A DNA stretch of 64,000 nt, from the NCBI GenBank assembly GCA_014773175.1, contig VXCM01003598.1:38120-102119 (forward strand), written 5' to 3'. The notes below the pieces were generated by a model. That model was not told where the DNA came from. It saw only the letters and a list, made by a program, of their open reading frames with translations, and did no database searches. The DNA comes from Lucifuga dentata. Its lineage: Eukaryota; Chordata; Actinopteri; Ophidiiformes; Bythitidae. The position numbers and the translations under genes were made by a program. Positions 1 through 25,115 of this stretch are shown here, piece after piece (the first letter of the stretch is position 1; every line of letters begins with the position of its first letter).

Positions 1-183
1 AGTATCAACAAGTTGATTTTAATAGCAGAATGAACTGAAACCAATGGAGGTCTGGAAGGTAGGAAAAACATTTTTAATTCACCGTTCCAGTAGTATGCTT
101 TGGGAAATGATTGTCAGTAACATTATACGTGTATGAAAATTGAATATATTAGGCTCAAAATGCAAAATTGTTGGTATGGTCCT
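1..183. mobile_element. TTAA-target MITE, right-hand part
   Basis: It ends in GGTATGGTCCT followed by TTAA and carries the family's terminal inverted-repeat sequence (gattgtcagtaac..., aggctcaaa). The left part lies outside the window. Confidence 0.8.
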
Positions 184-829
184 TTAATTACTCATTTAAT
201 TTCTTTCTCATGTAAAAACACCAAACATTTGCTTGCTGCTGCAGTGTGAGAATCTGCTGCCTTTCTCTGATTTTTTTGACTGTTGGTCAGACTAAAGAAG
301 CAGCTTTAAGACATTAATTTGACATTAAGTTTCTCTGGTGATTTCAGAGGGAAATTTGTCATGATTTGACATTTTGTAAACACTAAACTCTTCTTTTACG
401 TTCCTTCTTTGGTTGCGTTGAGCAGCATGTTGATGCGGGGAGTTCAGGGTTTTTTTGTTTTTTTTCCTCACTGTTTGTGGTTAGCATGCCAGCCCTGCTT
501 AGCAACGTGCTCACAGACTCTTCAAAGAGGCTTTTGTACCTGTTCCACTTGGCTCCTCATTCCTCCCCCCTTCATGCTGCTGCTCAGAGACGAAACAGAG
601 GAAAAGGGAAGTGCATGAAGGAAAGATGGCAGCAGGAGCCTTCTGCTTGCACCTCAGGGACGCTAGAGTTAATACTAGACTTTGAGTCACCGTGTTCACG
701 AGTTAATAGTCCGTCTTTCTACTTATCCGAATTATCGAGGCTGCAACTGGAAGCAAAATGCAAAATGGGTGGTATGGTCATATTCTTTCATTTTTTTCTG
801 GTTTTTGGTGTAAATTATGGTGGCTGTGA

Positions 830-1200
830 AGTACAAAACACAAACACAAAGTGCAAAACACATTTACAAATCAGAAACACTTTTACAATTTACAAAACAC
901 TTTTACCATTTCAAAATGCTTCTACAATCTAGAAAACACTTTGAAAATTTTGAAAACACAATTTTGAAAACACTTTTACAATTTAAAAAAAACACTTTTA
1001 CGATCTAAAAAGCACAATTTAGAAACATTTTACAATTTAGAAAAAACTTTTACAATTTAGAAAAAAAATTTAGAAAAGTTTTACAATTTCAAAAATACAT
1101 TTACAATTTTGAAAACACAATTTTGAAAACACTTTTACAATTTAGAAAAAACTTTAACAAATTCGGAGACACAATATTACAATTTTGAAAACACTATAAC
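830..1200. repeat. AT-rich degenerate tandem array
   Basis: Repeated blocks of the form acttttacaatttagaaaa, about 20-28 bp each and imperfect. It lies inside the megf10 intron. No coding content is supported. Confidence 0.6.
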
Positions 1201-1395
1201 GAGTGACAAAACAGAAAAGGTAGGGACAAAGATTCTTGTTCATGATTGGACAGCACCTATGTCAGTTACTTTTTTTGAAAGGAACTATGGGGAAGTAAAC
1301 ATTCTAACTCCTCTGAAGTGTTGTGGTAAGTTTTAAGCCAAGTTTTAAAACATCCTCTCTATTGTTGCTGTTCCTGCAACAATAGAGAGGATGAG

Positions 1396-1889
1396 GATTT
1401 TCTCCTGCTAATAGTTTTGCATGCTAATAGTTATGCTGCCTTATGAAGTCATGGTGTCCTTTAAATTTTTCCATAAATGCAGGTCTTCTTTTGGGACTAT
1501 ATTCCCTGGTGGAGGCATACANTTTAAATTTTTCCATAAACACAGGTCTTCTTTTGGGACTATATTCCCTGGTGGAGGCATACATTCCCTCCACGCTTTT
1601 TATTGTGCTTAAATGCTAAAATTACGTAAATTCTAAAAAAAAAACAAAAAAAACCTGCATACACATCTTGTTCACGATGATGGATTACCTATCCCAAGAA
1701 CGTTTCAAGTATCAACAAGTTGATTTTAATACCAGAATGAACTGAAACCAATGGTGGTCTGGAAGGTAGGAAAAACATGTTTAATTCACCGTTCCAGTAG
1801 TATGCTTTGGGAAATGATTGTCAATAATGTTACATGTATGAAAATTTAATATATTAAGCTCAAACATGCAAAATGGGTGGTATGGTCCT
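1396..1889. mobile_element. TTAA-target MITE, 5'-truncated, with an N-linked duplication
   Basis: It carries the same internal sequence as the copies at 22.6 and 26.4 kb and ends GGTATGGTCCT-TTAA. About 60 bp on either side of the N at 1522 are near-duplicates. They differ by a few bases, unlike most other N-linked duplications here. Confidence 0.75.
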
Positions 1890-2532
1890 TTAACATGCTG
1901 ATTCTTCATTGGTTTTTACCTGTGACACACCTGACAACAACGCTATCTTAATGGGACACTGATTCATGTAAAGAAAGTCTTATGAATGAGCTTCATTTGT
2001 CACGGCGCTTATACGTGGTGATGCTGTGTAGTTACTGTGATTTTTTATGAATCGCCTCCATGTCTTTTGATTTAGATCAGATAATTGGGTTTTTGTGAGC
2101 AATGTCACTGCCTGCAGATTCCAGCATCAGCATATTAAACGTAGCTGAGGCTGCTGAACATGCTAAGCTCTGAGCTAAGTCAGTAGACTAGCCTAGCCTG
2201 GGGTCTGTTGTTGTGCCCATGTGTCTCACGTGGAAAAGTGTAACAGGATGGATATTATTAATGCGAATGTGCTTTGTATTTTATAAATGTACAAAGAAGT
2301 TTGAACATTTTGACTAAATCGGTGACTCGGAAGAGAACAGGTTTTTTTTTTTTCCATCGGACTGTTTGATTGATCCAAATGTCACAAGTCTACTTAATAG
2401 ATACTTCTAATGTCACAATTACTATATGACATACAGTATGTCTAATCATTTAGTAATGCAAAAAAGGCACAATCGCTTTCAGTTAGAATTTGATTTTCTG
2501 CTAATTAAGCACTCAGTTGTATCAGTTATTGA

Positions 2533-15410
<12,878 letters not shown>

Positions 15411-18279
15411 TCCCAGACCTCCCCGTCCCGCTCCCTCTCTCTGCTTCCTGTTCTGCTTTGGGAAAGTACCTGTAGACATGTAGATTTCTGCCTGAACAAA
15501 CCTGCTGTGAGCTTCAGTCTGAGCTCTTGTTCCTCACAGCAGCTTCACGCTGAGATGAATCTCTGCAGCTCATTCCACACATATAACATTTCAGTACAAA
15601 TCAAAGCTCTATTTTTATAACAACAGTATCACAAAATGTCGAATTTGGTGAATTTTAAGCAAATGATGCTAAAAATCCATCAAATGCAGCGTATTGCTTT
15701 AGCGTTTGAGTTTTTGTTTTGCCCGTGGAGGAATTTTGATGTTCACACGTCGTAATGAAATCAAATGTAGTAAAGCTGGATTAGTGTTTAACTTAACCAA
15801 AGGTATAAGTGCCATGTAAAGACTATTTTTATATGCGTAGGACAAAGGTCTATAAATGTTTTAATCTGAGGTTTCCAAACTGCGGCTTGTAACAATATTT
15901 CAGTCTTTATTTTAGATCATTTCCCACTAATTTCTGGTTGTTTTCTGTCAAGTTAATCAGCATAATGGAGAATCCAACAGCAAAGTGTGTGTGAAGTTTA
16001 CAAACATGCTGAGAATCTGCACGTCATGTTTCTGTGACACATGACGTCCATGTCTGACTCAAATCATGACGTTGATTATAATGAAGTTAGGACAAAGTCA
16101 GTGTACAAGTGGCTTAAGTTGTACTTATATTGACTTATATTGAAAACTCAAATGGCCGCTAGATGCTGATTGAAAAAAAAAAAAAAAAACNAAAAAAAAA
16201 AAAAAAACTGGTACTGTAATGTAATCCCAAAAGTACCAACATTTTCCTCAGAAAATTTTTCAGGTCTCAGTAGGAAGTTTCACTTCTTCTGAAGTCTCAT
16301 TTTGGTTTTTGTGAATCATCTCATTAAGGAAACTTTAAGGCATAAATAGAAGGCATGTTTTGGGGTTACGGTCTTCAGCCAATAGCATTTGGTTGTCGTG
16401 GTTACCTCTTAACGACCTTTCTCAGCTCCACTCCACTCCTTCCCACTTTCACAAACTGGACTTTTGCATGTTTTCCTGTGTGAATCTGAACCAAACCAAG
16501 CAAGTAAATGCAGCATTGGAACAGTTTAGGCTGATTTACACCACGCACGTGACCTGATTCTGATCTTTTGCTCACATGTGACACGTATCAGACATGCTTC
16601 CTGAAGATGTAAATGGTAAAAAGCCACACGGAATCGGACATTCTCAGATCCGATTTGGGCCACCTGTATATGTGGAAATAAATTACATACGTATCAGATA
16701 TCCACCAATGCGACTGCTGTCTAAATCCACAGATCAGAATTTCCTTCCCATTCTGACTCCTACGTAATGTTCATATGATGATGTCAGCATCAATATGATG
16801 ACGCTCTATGTAAACAGAAATGGAGGACATACTATATACATCAGACATGCTGATGTGTGTTTATGTCAAATAGACGTGTTAGTGTGTGATAACAGGCTCC
16901 TGTTACAGCAGCAAAAGTCCCTTTCTCCTTCATGATTAACCAATGAACATACGTGTCCTGATGGAGAGATAAACGCTCACACAACATATCAGATGTTTCT
17001 CTCTGCATGTGAAAGTTTTAACCCGCTGATCATATTTTAGATACTTCTCTCATCTTAGTCCACTGAAGTATTTTGTTTACATCCGTCTCAGAAATGTGCA
17101 CATGCACAGCTGCATCTGGGCTGCAACAGGTCAAAGGTCAAAGCGTGTAAATACAGGTATCAGATATGAGCTGTTTAAAAAAAGAAAATATAAATACGCA
17201 AGCAAAAAACTGGATATAAGCAAAAGATTGGAATTGAGCATCAAGACTTGTAGTGTAAATCCAGCCTTAATATGAGGACACAACATGCTGTGTGGTGAAC
17301 ATTTTAACCACTAGATGGCAGCAAAAGGTGGAATTTCAACCGCTGTTTCACTGTTCAGAGGTTTTGAGTTTGGAGTTTTGAGCTGTGTGGAAATTAGCCA
17401 GCAGTGGCTGTTTGTCATTCTGACTGTGGGGTTTGAACTTGTCTGCTATATATGACAATAATTCCACAAATATATATTCTACATCTTGAGTCATAATGCC
17501 ACTTCATGAGCAATAAATGTCCTAATAACATGAAATTAGTTTCATCTTAGCTTCATCCTCTAATGAACAGACCCTACAGTTATTACCAACACAAGTAAAA
17601 CAGTTGCTGATCTTTATTGCTGTGCAATTTAAAGGCTCTAAATAATGATTAAACGTTTGCTTAAGCTGGACTTTGGCATTTGAAAAGAATCTGTGTAAGA
17701 AGAACATGACATCATGAATCAGTAATAAACAGAGTTTTGCTCAGAGACGTTTGGCTTTAGAATGACATGTTATGTTCTTTGTTCTGAATGACCTGACAGA
17801 GCAAACAGTCTGAAGCTGTTCTGAGCCTTTTTGTAACATATGTATATATCGTTTGGCCACTTCCACAGCAGAAGTGGCTTTGAACACTGATGTCATAGTG
17901 TTGACATCACCCGGCGTCTTATGTCAGACTCATAACAACAAACTTGCTCTTGTGTGATTTAAGGTCCAATTTACACACAAGAGAAAAGTTTAACAACCAT
18001 GCAAACTGGGAAACTTGAGACTTGAGACTCGACAAACTGTCTAATTTCTGAATGACTGTATAATCTTTTTCTTTTCTTTTCCAAACTTCTGTGTATTTAA
18101 AAAGCCACTGAAAGCTGTTTGTGAAGAAATGATCCAGATTTTTTTCATTTCCACACGTCTGTTCCCCAAAAGAGAAGATGACCGTGATGTAGCTTCTGTT
18201 ACCATGGGAAACTGCCTGTATTAATTTTTGTAATTTTGTGTTTCATTATAGTGCTGTTTGTAAAATGCTTTTGAATAAA
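15411..18279 (+). other. megf10 3' UTR (inferred) with a poly(A) signal at 18274-18279
   Basis: No reading frame is supportable here. An AATAAA at 18274-18279, followed by a TG-rich stretch, is the best end candidate, giving a 3' UTR of about 2.9 kb. A dispersed element (16528-17267) lies inside it, as does an A-rich run with an N at 16191. The true end could be earlier. Confidence 0.4.
16528..17267. mobile_element. Dispersed DNA element with AGGCTGxATTTACAC termini
   Basis: Left terminus aggctgatttacacc and right terminus gtgtaaatccagcct form an inverted repeat. Internal blocks (cctgattctgatcttttgctc, gataacaggctcct, cctgatggagag) recur in order at 27676-28734. No coding sequence is seen; the superfamily is not assigned. 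Confidence 0.65.
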
Positions 18280-19181
18280 ATGACATAATGTGATGAAACT
18301 ATTGGTCTTCAGGCTGTCAGTCTTCTAAAAATGTCAGTTACCAATAATGTACAAATGTAGCTGTTTATACTTTAATTTATGATTGTTTAATGGTTAAAGT
18401 TCCATTCTCACATTCAGTACTAAAGTTGGAATATCACTTTTTAAATATATTACAGCACTTTTAATAATGTTATGTTGTATGATACATGTTATCATTTTAT
18501 TTTTTTATAATCTCTTTTTCATTATGAGTTTTAAAATTACAGCTTTATTATTCAGTCTTTAGTCTTTACTCAAGTCCTCGATCAATGCAATCATTCACAT
18601 CACAATGACTAACTCCCTGTCTGTGAAGCAGCTCAGAACAAAATCCCACACTGATATTCCCTCTGAGCATGGTACTAACCCGCTTCAGATGGGCTCAGGC
18701 TTGCAGCATCCCATAGAAGCATGGAGAAAGAAAAGTGTGATAAGGAGGGGAGGACCTCAGTTATATGTACTACAAAGTCCAACCTTGTTCTTTAGCAAGA
18801 TTGCTCAAAAAGTTCTCAAATGAATATGATGACACTTGGTGGAAGTGTGGGTGGCCCAAGGAAGAGCCTGGTGCTGATCTGAGCCTGGAATTTTTTAATG
18901 AACTAAACCTGGGAAATTTAGTTGTTTTTTTTTTGTTTGTTTGTTTTTTTAATTTAATGCAACAATCTCAACTTACAAAATCAGGCATATTTGTCCCATG
19001 GTAGATAATAACTTGTGCTTTTTGATCAGGATTGCTGTACAGTAACTGTTTTTCTTGTTTTCCCACTTAAAGACTGTATATTTTGCATTTTATTCAGTTT
19101 TTCGGGGTTTCTGTCTTGTTTACTTTGTCACTTGTATTGACAACAATGCAACGGAAAACTCGTTAGGTTGTGAACTTTTGT
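18280..19181. other. Intergenic region between megf10 and mapkap1
   Basis: AT-rich DNA, no recognised gene or repeat. Confidence 0.5.
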
Positions 19182-19193
19182 CCGGAAGTGACG
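19182..19193 (+). promoter_or_regulatory. Candidate mapkap1 promoter: ETS-type CCGGAAGTGACG
   Basis: CCGGAAGTGACG is a canonical ETS/GABP site joined to a TGACG half-CRE, typical of housekeeping promoters. It sits just before a possible non-coding first exon and about 2.1 kb upstream of the mapkap1 start codon. Position fits a GABP-driven, TATA-less start. Confidence 0.5.
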
Positions 19194-19339
19194 TGTTTGT
19201 TTGTAGCTGCTGTTAGCGGAAGACGGTGATTTTCTTATAAGCTCATGTTACCAATGCAGGTAAACACTGCCGACACTTTGCGCTGATAAAATGAGACAAG
19301 GTGGATATTTGTGTGACGCAGTGGACGTGAATTATAAAG
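19194..19339 (+). other. Candidate mapkap1 5' UTR exon 1
   Basis: Two plausible donors: atgcag|gtaaac at 19259 and ataaag|gtgaga at 19339. The next acceptor is at 21095. The exon extent is inferred from the promoter motif and donors only. Confidence 0.4.
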
Positions 19340-21095
19340 GTGAGACACTGTCATTACCAACTATTCTGCAGACAGATAGCAGCTACATGCAGCAAGCTAA
19401 CTTCACTGACGGGTTAAGGGCTCTAAGATAGCTCACTAGCTAACTAAGCTGGTACCGACAGTGGCATTTCCTTTGATGAAGACAAAGACAGCATTGAAGA
19501 TATTATTTAAATCTAATTCCTATGTTTCCTACTTTTCTTCTCAGTGGGAGAACATTATGTTCATGGTCTGTGTGAGTTAAGTTAGCCAGACTCAAAATAG
19601 CTTTAAAACATCCGGTTAGCTAACGTCAGCCTGGCTGTTTAGGATTCAGCACTAGCTAACCAGATTCCTGCGTGAAGATGTGTAAGAATAATTTCTGGCA
19701 AAGGTAACAAACAAGAGACGTTTTCCTTTAACGAAACACACAAAGCAGCATTGTGTGCATGTGGGTTCTCAATGTGAAGACAGTTTAGCATTAGCTGTAG
19801 CTGGTCTGAGCCGGAGAAGCTTTTTGAAGCGAATTGCTTTCACAGGAGCGTTAAAACCCTGCAAACACTGAAGCTATCAGGTGTGTTTGTGACAAAAAGT
19901 ATATGGCCATGTGGTGTTTGTCTGCCAGCGTTTGATAAAATCATAGCGCATTGGTTATTGGCACGTGCTGCTTTTGACAGGCTAAGTGAGGCTAATTGCT
20001 AGGCTATTAGGTTGGGATTGTTTTGCCCTCACAGCTTCCATGTTGGTGTGGAAATCATCAGCAGCTTTGTCTTCACTTTCCATCGGCACAACACTGTTTA
20101 CTGTTCAGTAAGGACTCGTTGTCAGTATTACGACAAGTCCAGTTTTTAATTTTCTGACTTTTAAATGACTCCAGTCCATCTAAGCCAAACAGTCACATTA
20201 TGTGATCAGCTGAAGGCCGCCTCCTCCTCCTCCTCCTCCAGCACAGATTCACATTAGAATGCACCAAGTCTGATGTTTTCTGTCTTTCACCCGGAGTGCA
20301 CATATTTCTCATGACTGTGTTGAAATCTTTTGGAGCTATAGTCGTAGTATGCACACTGCCTGATATTAGAAACCTACCACTCAAATTTAAAATCAAGTAT
20401 TGCAGATTAGGATTTTATTAGTGATTTCTTTATTGACAATTGTTAATCAATAATTTTACAATTTTTCCAAAAAGTCGTCAAATGCCCATTAAAAGTCCAT
20501 CACAGATGTCAATGGAGCCTCAACAGATTACGCATTTATTCTGAAGAAGAGCTGTAAATAAAAGTGAGAAAAGCCACAAATCCTCCAGTTAATTAACATT
20601 TCAGGACAACATTATTTTGACTGGGCACTGTTGTGTTTGTATAAAAATATGCTTCACACATTCTTAACTTTTCTATGTTCTGTTTTCTGTGTAGTATGAA
20701 AATGCAATAAACTCACAGTTCCACTTTGCTTTGCACATTGAAAATAAATACCTCGATAGTTGCAGGCAAACAATGCTTAGTAACAATGTAAAGCATACCT
20801 GATTTGTAGTAATCAGGCTAAAAAGTGCAAAAACATGGAAATGGTCCTTTAAAGCAGTTAGAATAGTCAAGGAAGGTTACTGGTGTCCCTGCAAAAGGAT
20901 GCAGAGCAGGAAGAATGTTATTATGAATAGACAGAGCCAATAATTACTAATTATCAGAGTCTGAAATAATTGTTTTTCAGTACAGCATAATGTAAATTTG
21001 TTGATTTATTAACTTGTGTCTTTAAAATAGATTTATTTGTGATGTTCAGGTTAATGTACTGCACCGTAAAATGACTGTCACATCTCACCTCACAG
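19340..21095 (+). other. mapkap1 intron 1 (inferred)
   Basis: No exon or recognised transposon seen, apart from a short CTC repeat at about 20219-20239. Confidence 0.4.
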
Positions 21096-24000
21096 GCCTT
21101 CACACCTCCACCACTTTCAGAATAATCGAGAAGCAGATGAAAAGATGAGCATTCTCCGCCTGCCATCAGGCACTGCTGCAGCAGTCCTTCACAGTCAGAG
21201 AGACTGAAGCGAGACAACAGGAGTGACGGAGGACTGAGCTGTCAGGAGGAATAACAACGAGAAAACATCCAAATCTGTAAACCCTACATTCTGAAAGACA
21301 ATGGCTTTCTTGGACAACCCGGCGATTATTCTGGCCCACATCAGGCAGTCTCACGTGACCAGCGATGACACGGGAATGTGTGAGATGGTACTGATCGACC
21401 AAGACGTGGATCTAGAGAAGTGCCAGCTGTCTCTGCTGCACGGCGGCGGCGGCTCAGCAGGATCTGGTCCCCTGAGCGATGGCGGCAGCAGCATGAGCGA
21501 CGGCCATTCCTGCGACCTCTCCCAGTCTATGGACATCACCTCCAGCTGGGACTTTGGCGTCCGCCGCCGCTCCAACACAGGTCAGCTGACGTACAGGGTG
21601 TGTGTCTGGTGTGCCGGGCGTGCTTTCTGTCAGAGCTCCTGCTTTCAGAAAGCACGCTCTGCAGTTGTTGGGAAGGGTTCATGTGTGAAATCTGGGCCGG
21701 TGCTTTAGTGAGGAAAAAGGCTAATTTTGTGGTGGAATGCTGCAACAACACGGAAGTGTGTTTGCCGCACAAGAAAGAAGCATGGGGATAGATCACGTTT
21801 TCTGAATGTACTAATTGCGATGAGATGTGGAATACAGATCACATTAACAATGATTGATTCCCCGATGGATGCTGTCACACTTCTAAAATGAAGCAGTTAG
21901 GGTCAAAGATGATTTGGTGAGACTTCGTAGAGCTGAATTCACTTCATGGGTCATTAGTAAAGATGTGGGACTGAAACATGCTGCAGCCTGAAGGTCATGC
22001 AGGTGTGATTTATTCACACCGTGCACTTCCACAGTCCACACGCCTTTCACACCAAGTTCATTTTGGATAGTTGTTGGTTTTGGACCCTGGACTGTTTCCT
22101 GCTTTAGCTGAGTTCTATTGGGTGTATGTGAACACAGCAACAGAACTTGGGCTCGCACCGAAGCAGTCAGACTGAGATCAGCTGGAGATGATCTCAGTCT
22201 GACTCTGGAGTGGTTTGTTTGTGGTGTGAACATGATCCACACTAGGCTAATTCTGAGTTTGATGTGGTAGAAGAACAACTGAGGAGTTTGTTTCATTTCT
22301 CTGCTTCTCCGTTACCAAATCCTCCCTTCTCCAGAATGCCATATGCATGGATCAGATTCTCATACAAAGCAAAATTCTCGCAAATTCGCAAATTCTCTTG
22401 TCATGTTTGTTTTTTTTAAAATCCAAATTTTGCACAGGAAATGGCCAAATGGTCTTGTGTGTGAGTAACAGTTATAAATGAGGCGCTGGTCCAGTAACTC
22501 CTCCAGGTCAGTTTGTCCACAGGCTGAGTGGCAGCAAATGCTGTAGCTCAGCAGGAATTAAAGGACCATACCACCATTTTGCATATTTGAGCCTAATATA
22601 TTAAATTTTCATACACGTAACGTTACTGGAGCGGTGAATTAAAAATGCTTTTCCTACCTTCCAGACCTCCACTGGTTTCAGTTCATTCTGGTACGCTATT
22701 AAAAAAATCAACTTGTTGATACTTGAAACGTTCTTGGGATAGGTAATCCATCATCACCAACAAGACATGTATTCAGGTTTTTTTTAGAAGTTATGTAATT
22801 TTAGCGTTTAAGCTCAATAAAAAGCGTGGAGTGAATGTATGCCTCCACCGGGGAATATAGTCCCAAAAGAAGACCTGTGTTTATGGAAAAATTTAAAGGA
22901 CCGTGACTTCATAAGGCTGTGTAACTATTAGCAGGAGAAACATGGATTTTTAAGGTGGGTGTATCACTTGAATATTTGATTTTGAAAGATTAAGAGATTT
23001 AGCAAAATATCAGGAAAGCTGAAATATGGTTTTATCCTTTGGGAAATGATTGTCAGTAAGGTAACATTTATGAAAATAGGATATATTAGGGTCAAACATG
23101 CAAAATGGGTGGTTTGGTCCTTTAAACATTAACCGTCCAGCCTGGAAGAAAAAAGGAGAAAAATACAAAAATAACAGAAGCACAGCTCAGGCATGTATAT
23201 GCAATCAGATGTGTGTAAGCACTGTAACAACAGAAACAACATGATTTTGCAGGAGTGTTTTATTGACTACCTGAGGAAAAGTGCTACCAGATCACATGAC
23301 ACGTGGTTCATCATGTGACATCAGCACTGCTAAGCACCACATCAGACATTTATTTACCCTGACAGATAAATAATGGTTGTTGAATTTCAAAACAGTCCTG
23401 CTTGGCCCTGAAAGTCAACAGGTGAACTGTGGTAAGGCAGGCATAGACAACACCCAAAAAAAACCAAAAACTGGAGGTTGTGGTGCTAAGGAACAATTGG
23501 ACAAGTAAGACAAAAGACAGAACAAGACCATAATCATAATAAGTCATGAAACGTATAAATGATGATGTTCATTGTTAGGAAATGACGTATCAGGATAGTT
23601 ATGTAAGTCTTGCATAAAATTCCATGAAAAAGGTAGTGAACACTTTGGAATGACCAGAATTTCTGCATTAATTCCTCTTTAAACCTGGTCTGATCTGCAC
23701 TATGTGTGAGTGTGTGTGCACGTGTGTGCGTGTGTAAACAGGAAGTGGAACACCTCTTGAATGTTGTACAAGGACACAGAAAGTCTGCTCTTCTCAACAA
23801 ACATCATGAAGCATCAGAGCTCATTTCAACAAAGCTTAGAAGAAGAATCGTAGATGAGGCGTGAAAAACTCCAGAAGCATCTGAAGCTGATGTTCACCAA
23901 TCCACCATCACACACTTTCCACTAACAGAGGATTTTAGTCCCGCTGCTGCTGTCCAGAGGAGTGGATGCTGTGCAAAAAAAACCCACCAGAATCATTTGC

Positions 24001-25082
24001 AAAGAGGTGAAGATTTGTTGTGTCTTGAGATGAGCTGTGACTTCTGACCTCTGAGAGTCTGGTTCAGCTCGCCGTGCAGAGCTCCCTCAGTGTGGAGTTC
24101 TTCTTTCTAAATCTGTGTGACACCTGGTGGTGAAAAGCCAGAACAGGACAGGCCCTCTGTGATTGGCTGGTCTGGGTCCAGGTGATGTCACAGTCGTAAA
24201 GTTCTGGTTTGTCCACAAACTCCTCAGACAAACCTCTTGCTCTCTCTTTGTTAGATCCTGGACTCTCCTCGCCAGCCACTCGTCTCCACCGGCTCCCTGC
24301 CGGCTCTTGCTGGGCAGGTACAACAACCCGCTNCGCCAGCCACTCGTCTCCACCGGCTCCCTGCCGGCTCTTGCTGGGCAGGTACAACAACCCGCTTGTG
24401 TGAGCTTTAGATCTGGGAACAGCTGCCATTTTTTTTGCGTAGGGGGGTGAGACCTGTCAGGACTCAGCCATACAGAGCGAATCAAGGAGGCAGTTTGTCT
24501 CCAGTAAAACCACGCAGCGTGTTTTGTGTGAAGACTATGAATCTTGATGCTTTGCTTGTGATTTGCTGATGAATTCTGTTAGCTCGTGTTTTCAGCTGCG
24601 TTAGATGTTACCTGATGTTCTTCGTGTTAGCCTGTAAAGCTAAAGTTTCTGCTGTGATCAACTTCAAATCATCAAATCAATCAGCAGTTGAGTGTGCAGT
24701 GTTTGAGTGGGGACGTGGTGGTTCATGAGTGACATGTGGCAGTCAGACAGGAAGTCCTGCTTAACGCCGACATGAACGCGGATGCCTCGGAAACTGGCCG
24801 TCTGGGCGTCCTGGATTGATGGTTCTCACACTTTGACGACGTTCGCATATGATATTGACTGCACACTTTTGACTCGGGGACGTTCGGTGGCGCTGCAGGA
24901 AGAAGCTTCTCTTAACTCAAAACCCAAAACAACCCAGAGAAAGAGAAGTTTCTGCCTCAGTCACCAGAAACACGGAGGTAAAGAAAAAAAAGAGAATTAT
25001 TGCTGATTCATGAAGAGGAAGAATTCCTGTTAACTTTCATTGGCTGTAAGACGAAAAATTTGTTTGAATTCTCTCTGTCTCT

Positions 25083-25115
<33 letters not shown>

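Noticed and set aside
24064..24485. 120-130-codon frames with an internal repeat
   Set aside because: The repeated segment is an N-linked 63-bp duplication; no family resemblance or splice support.
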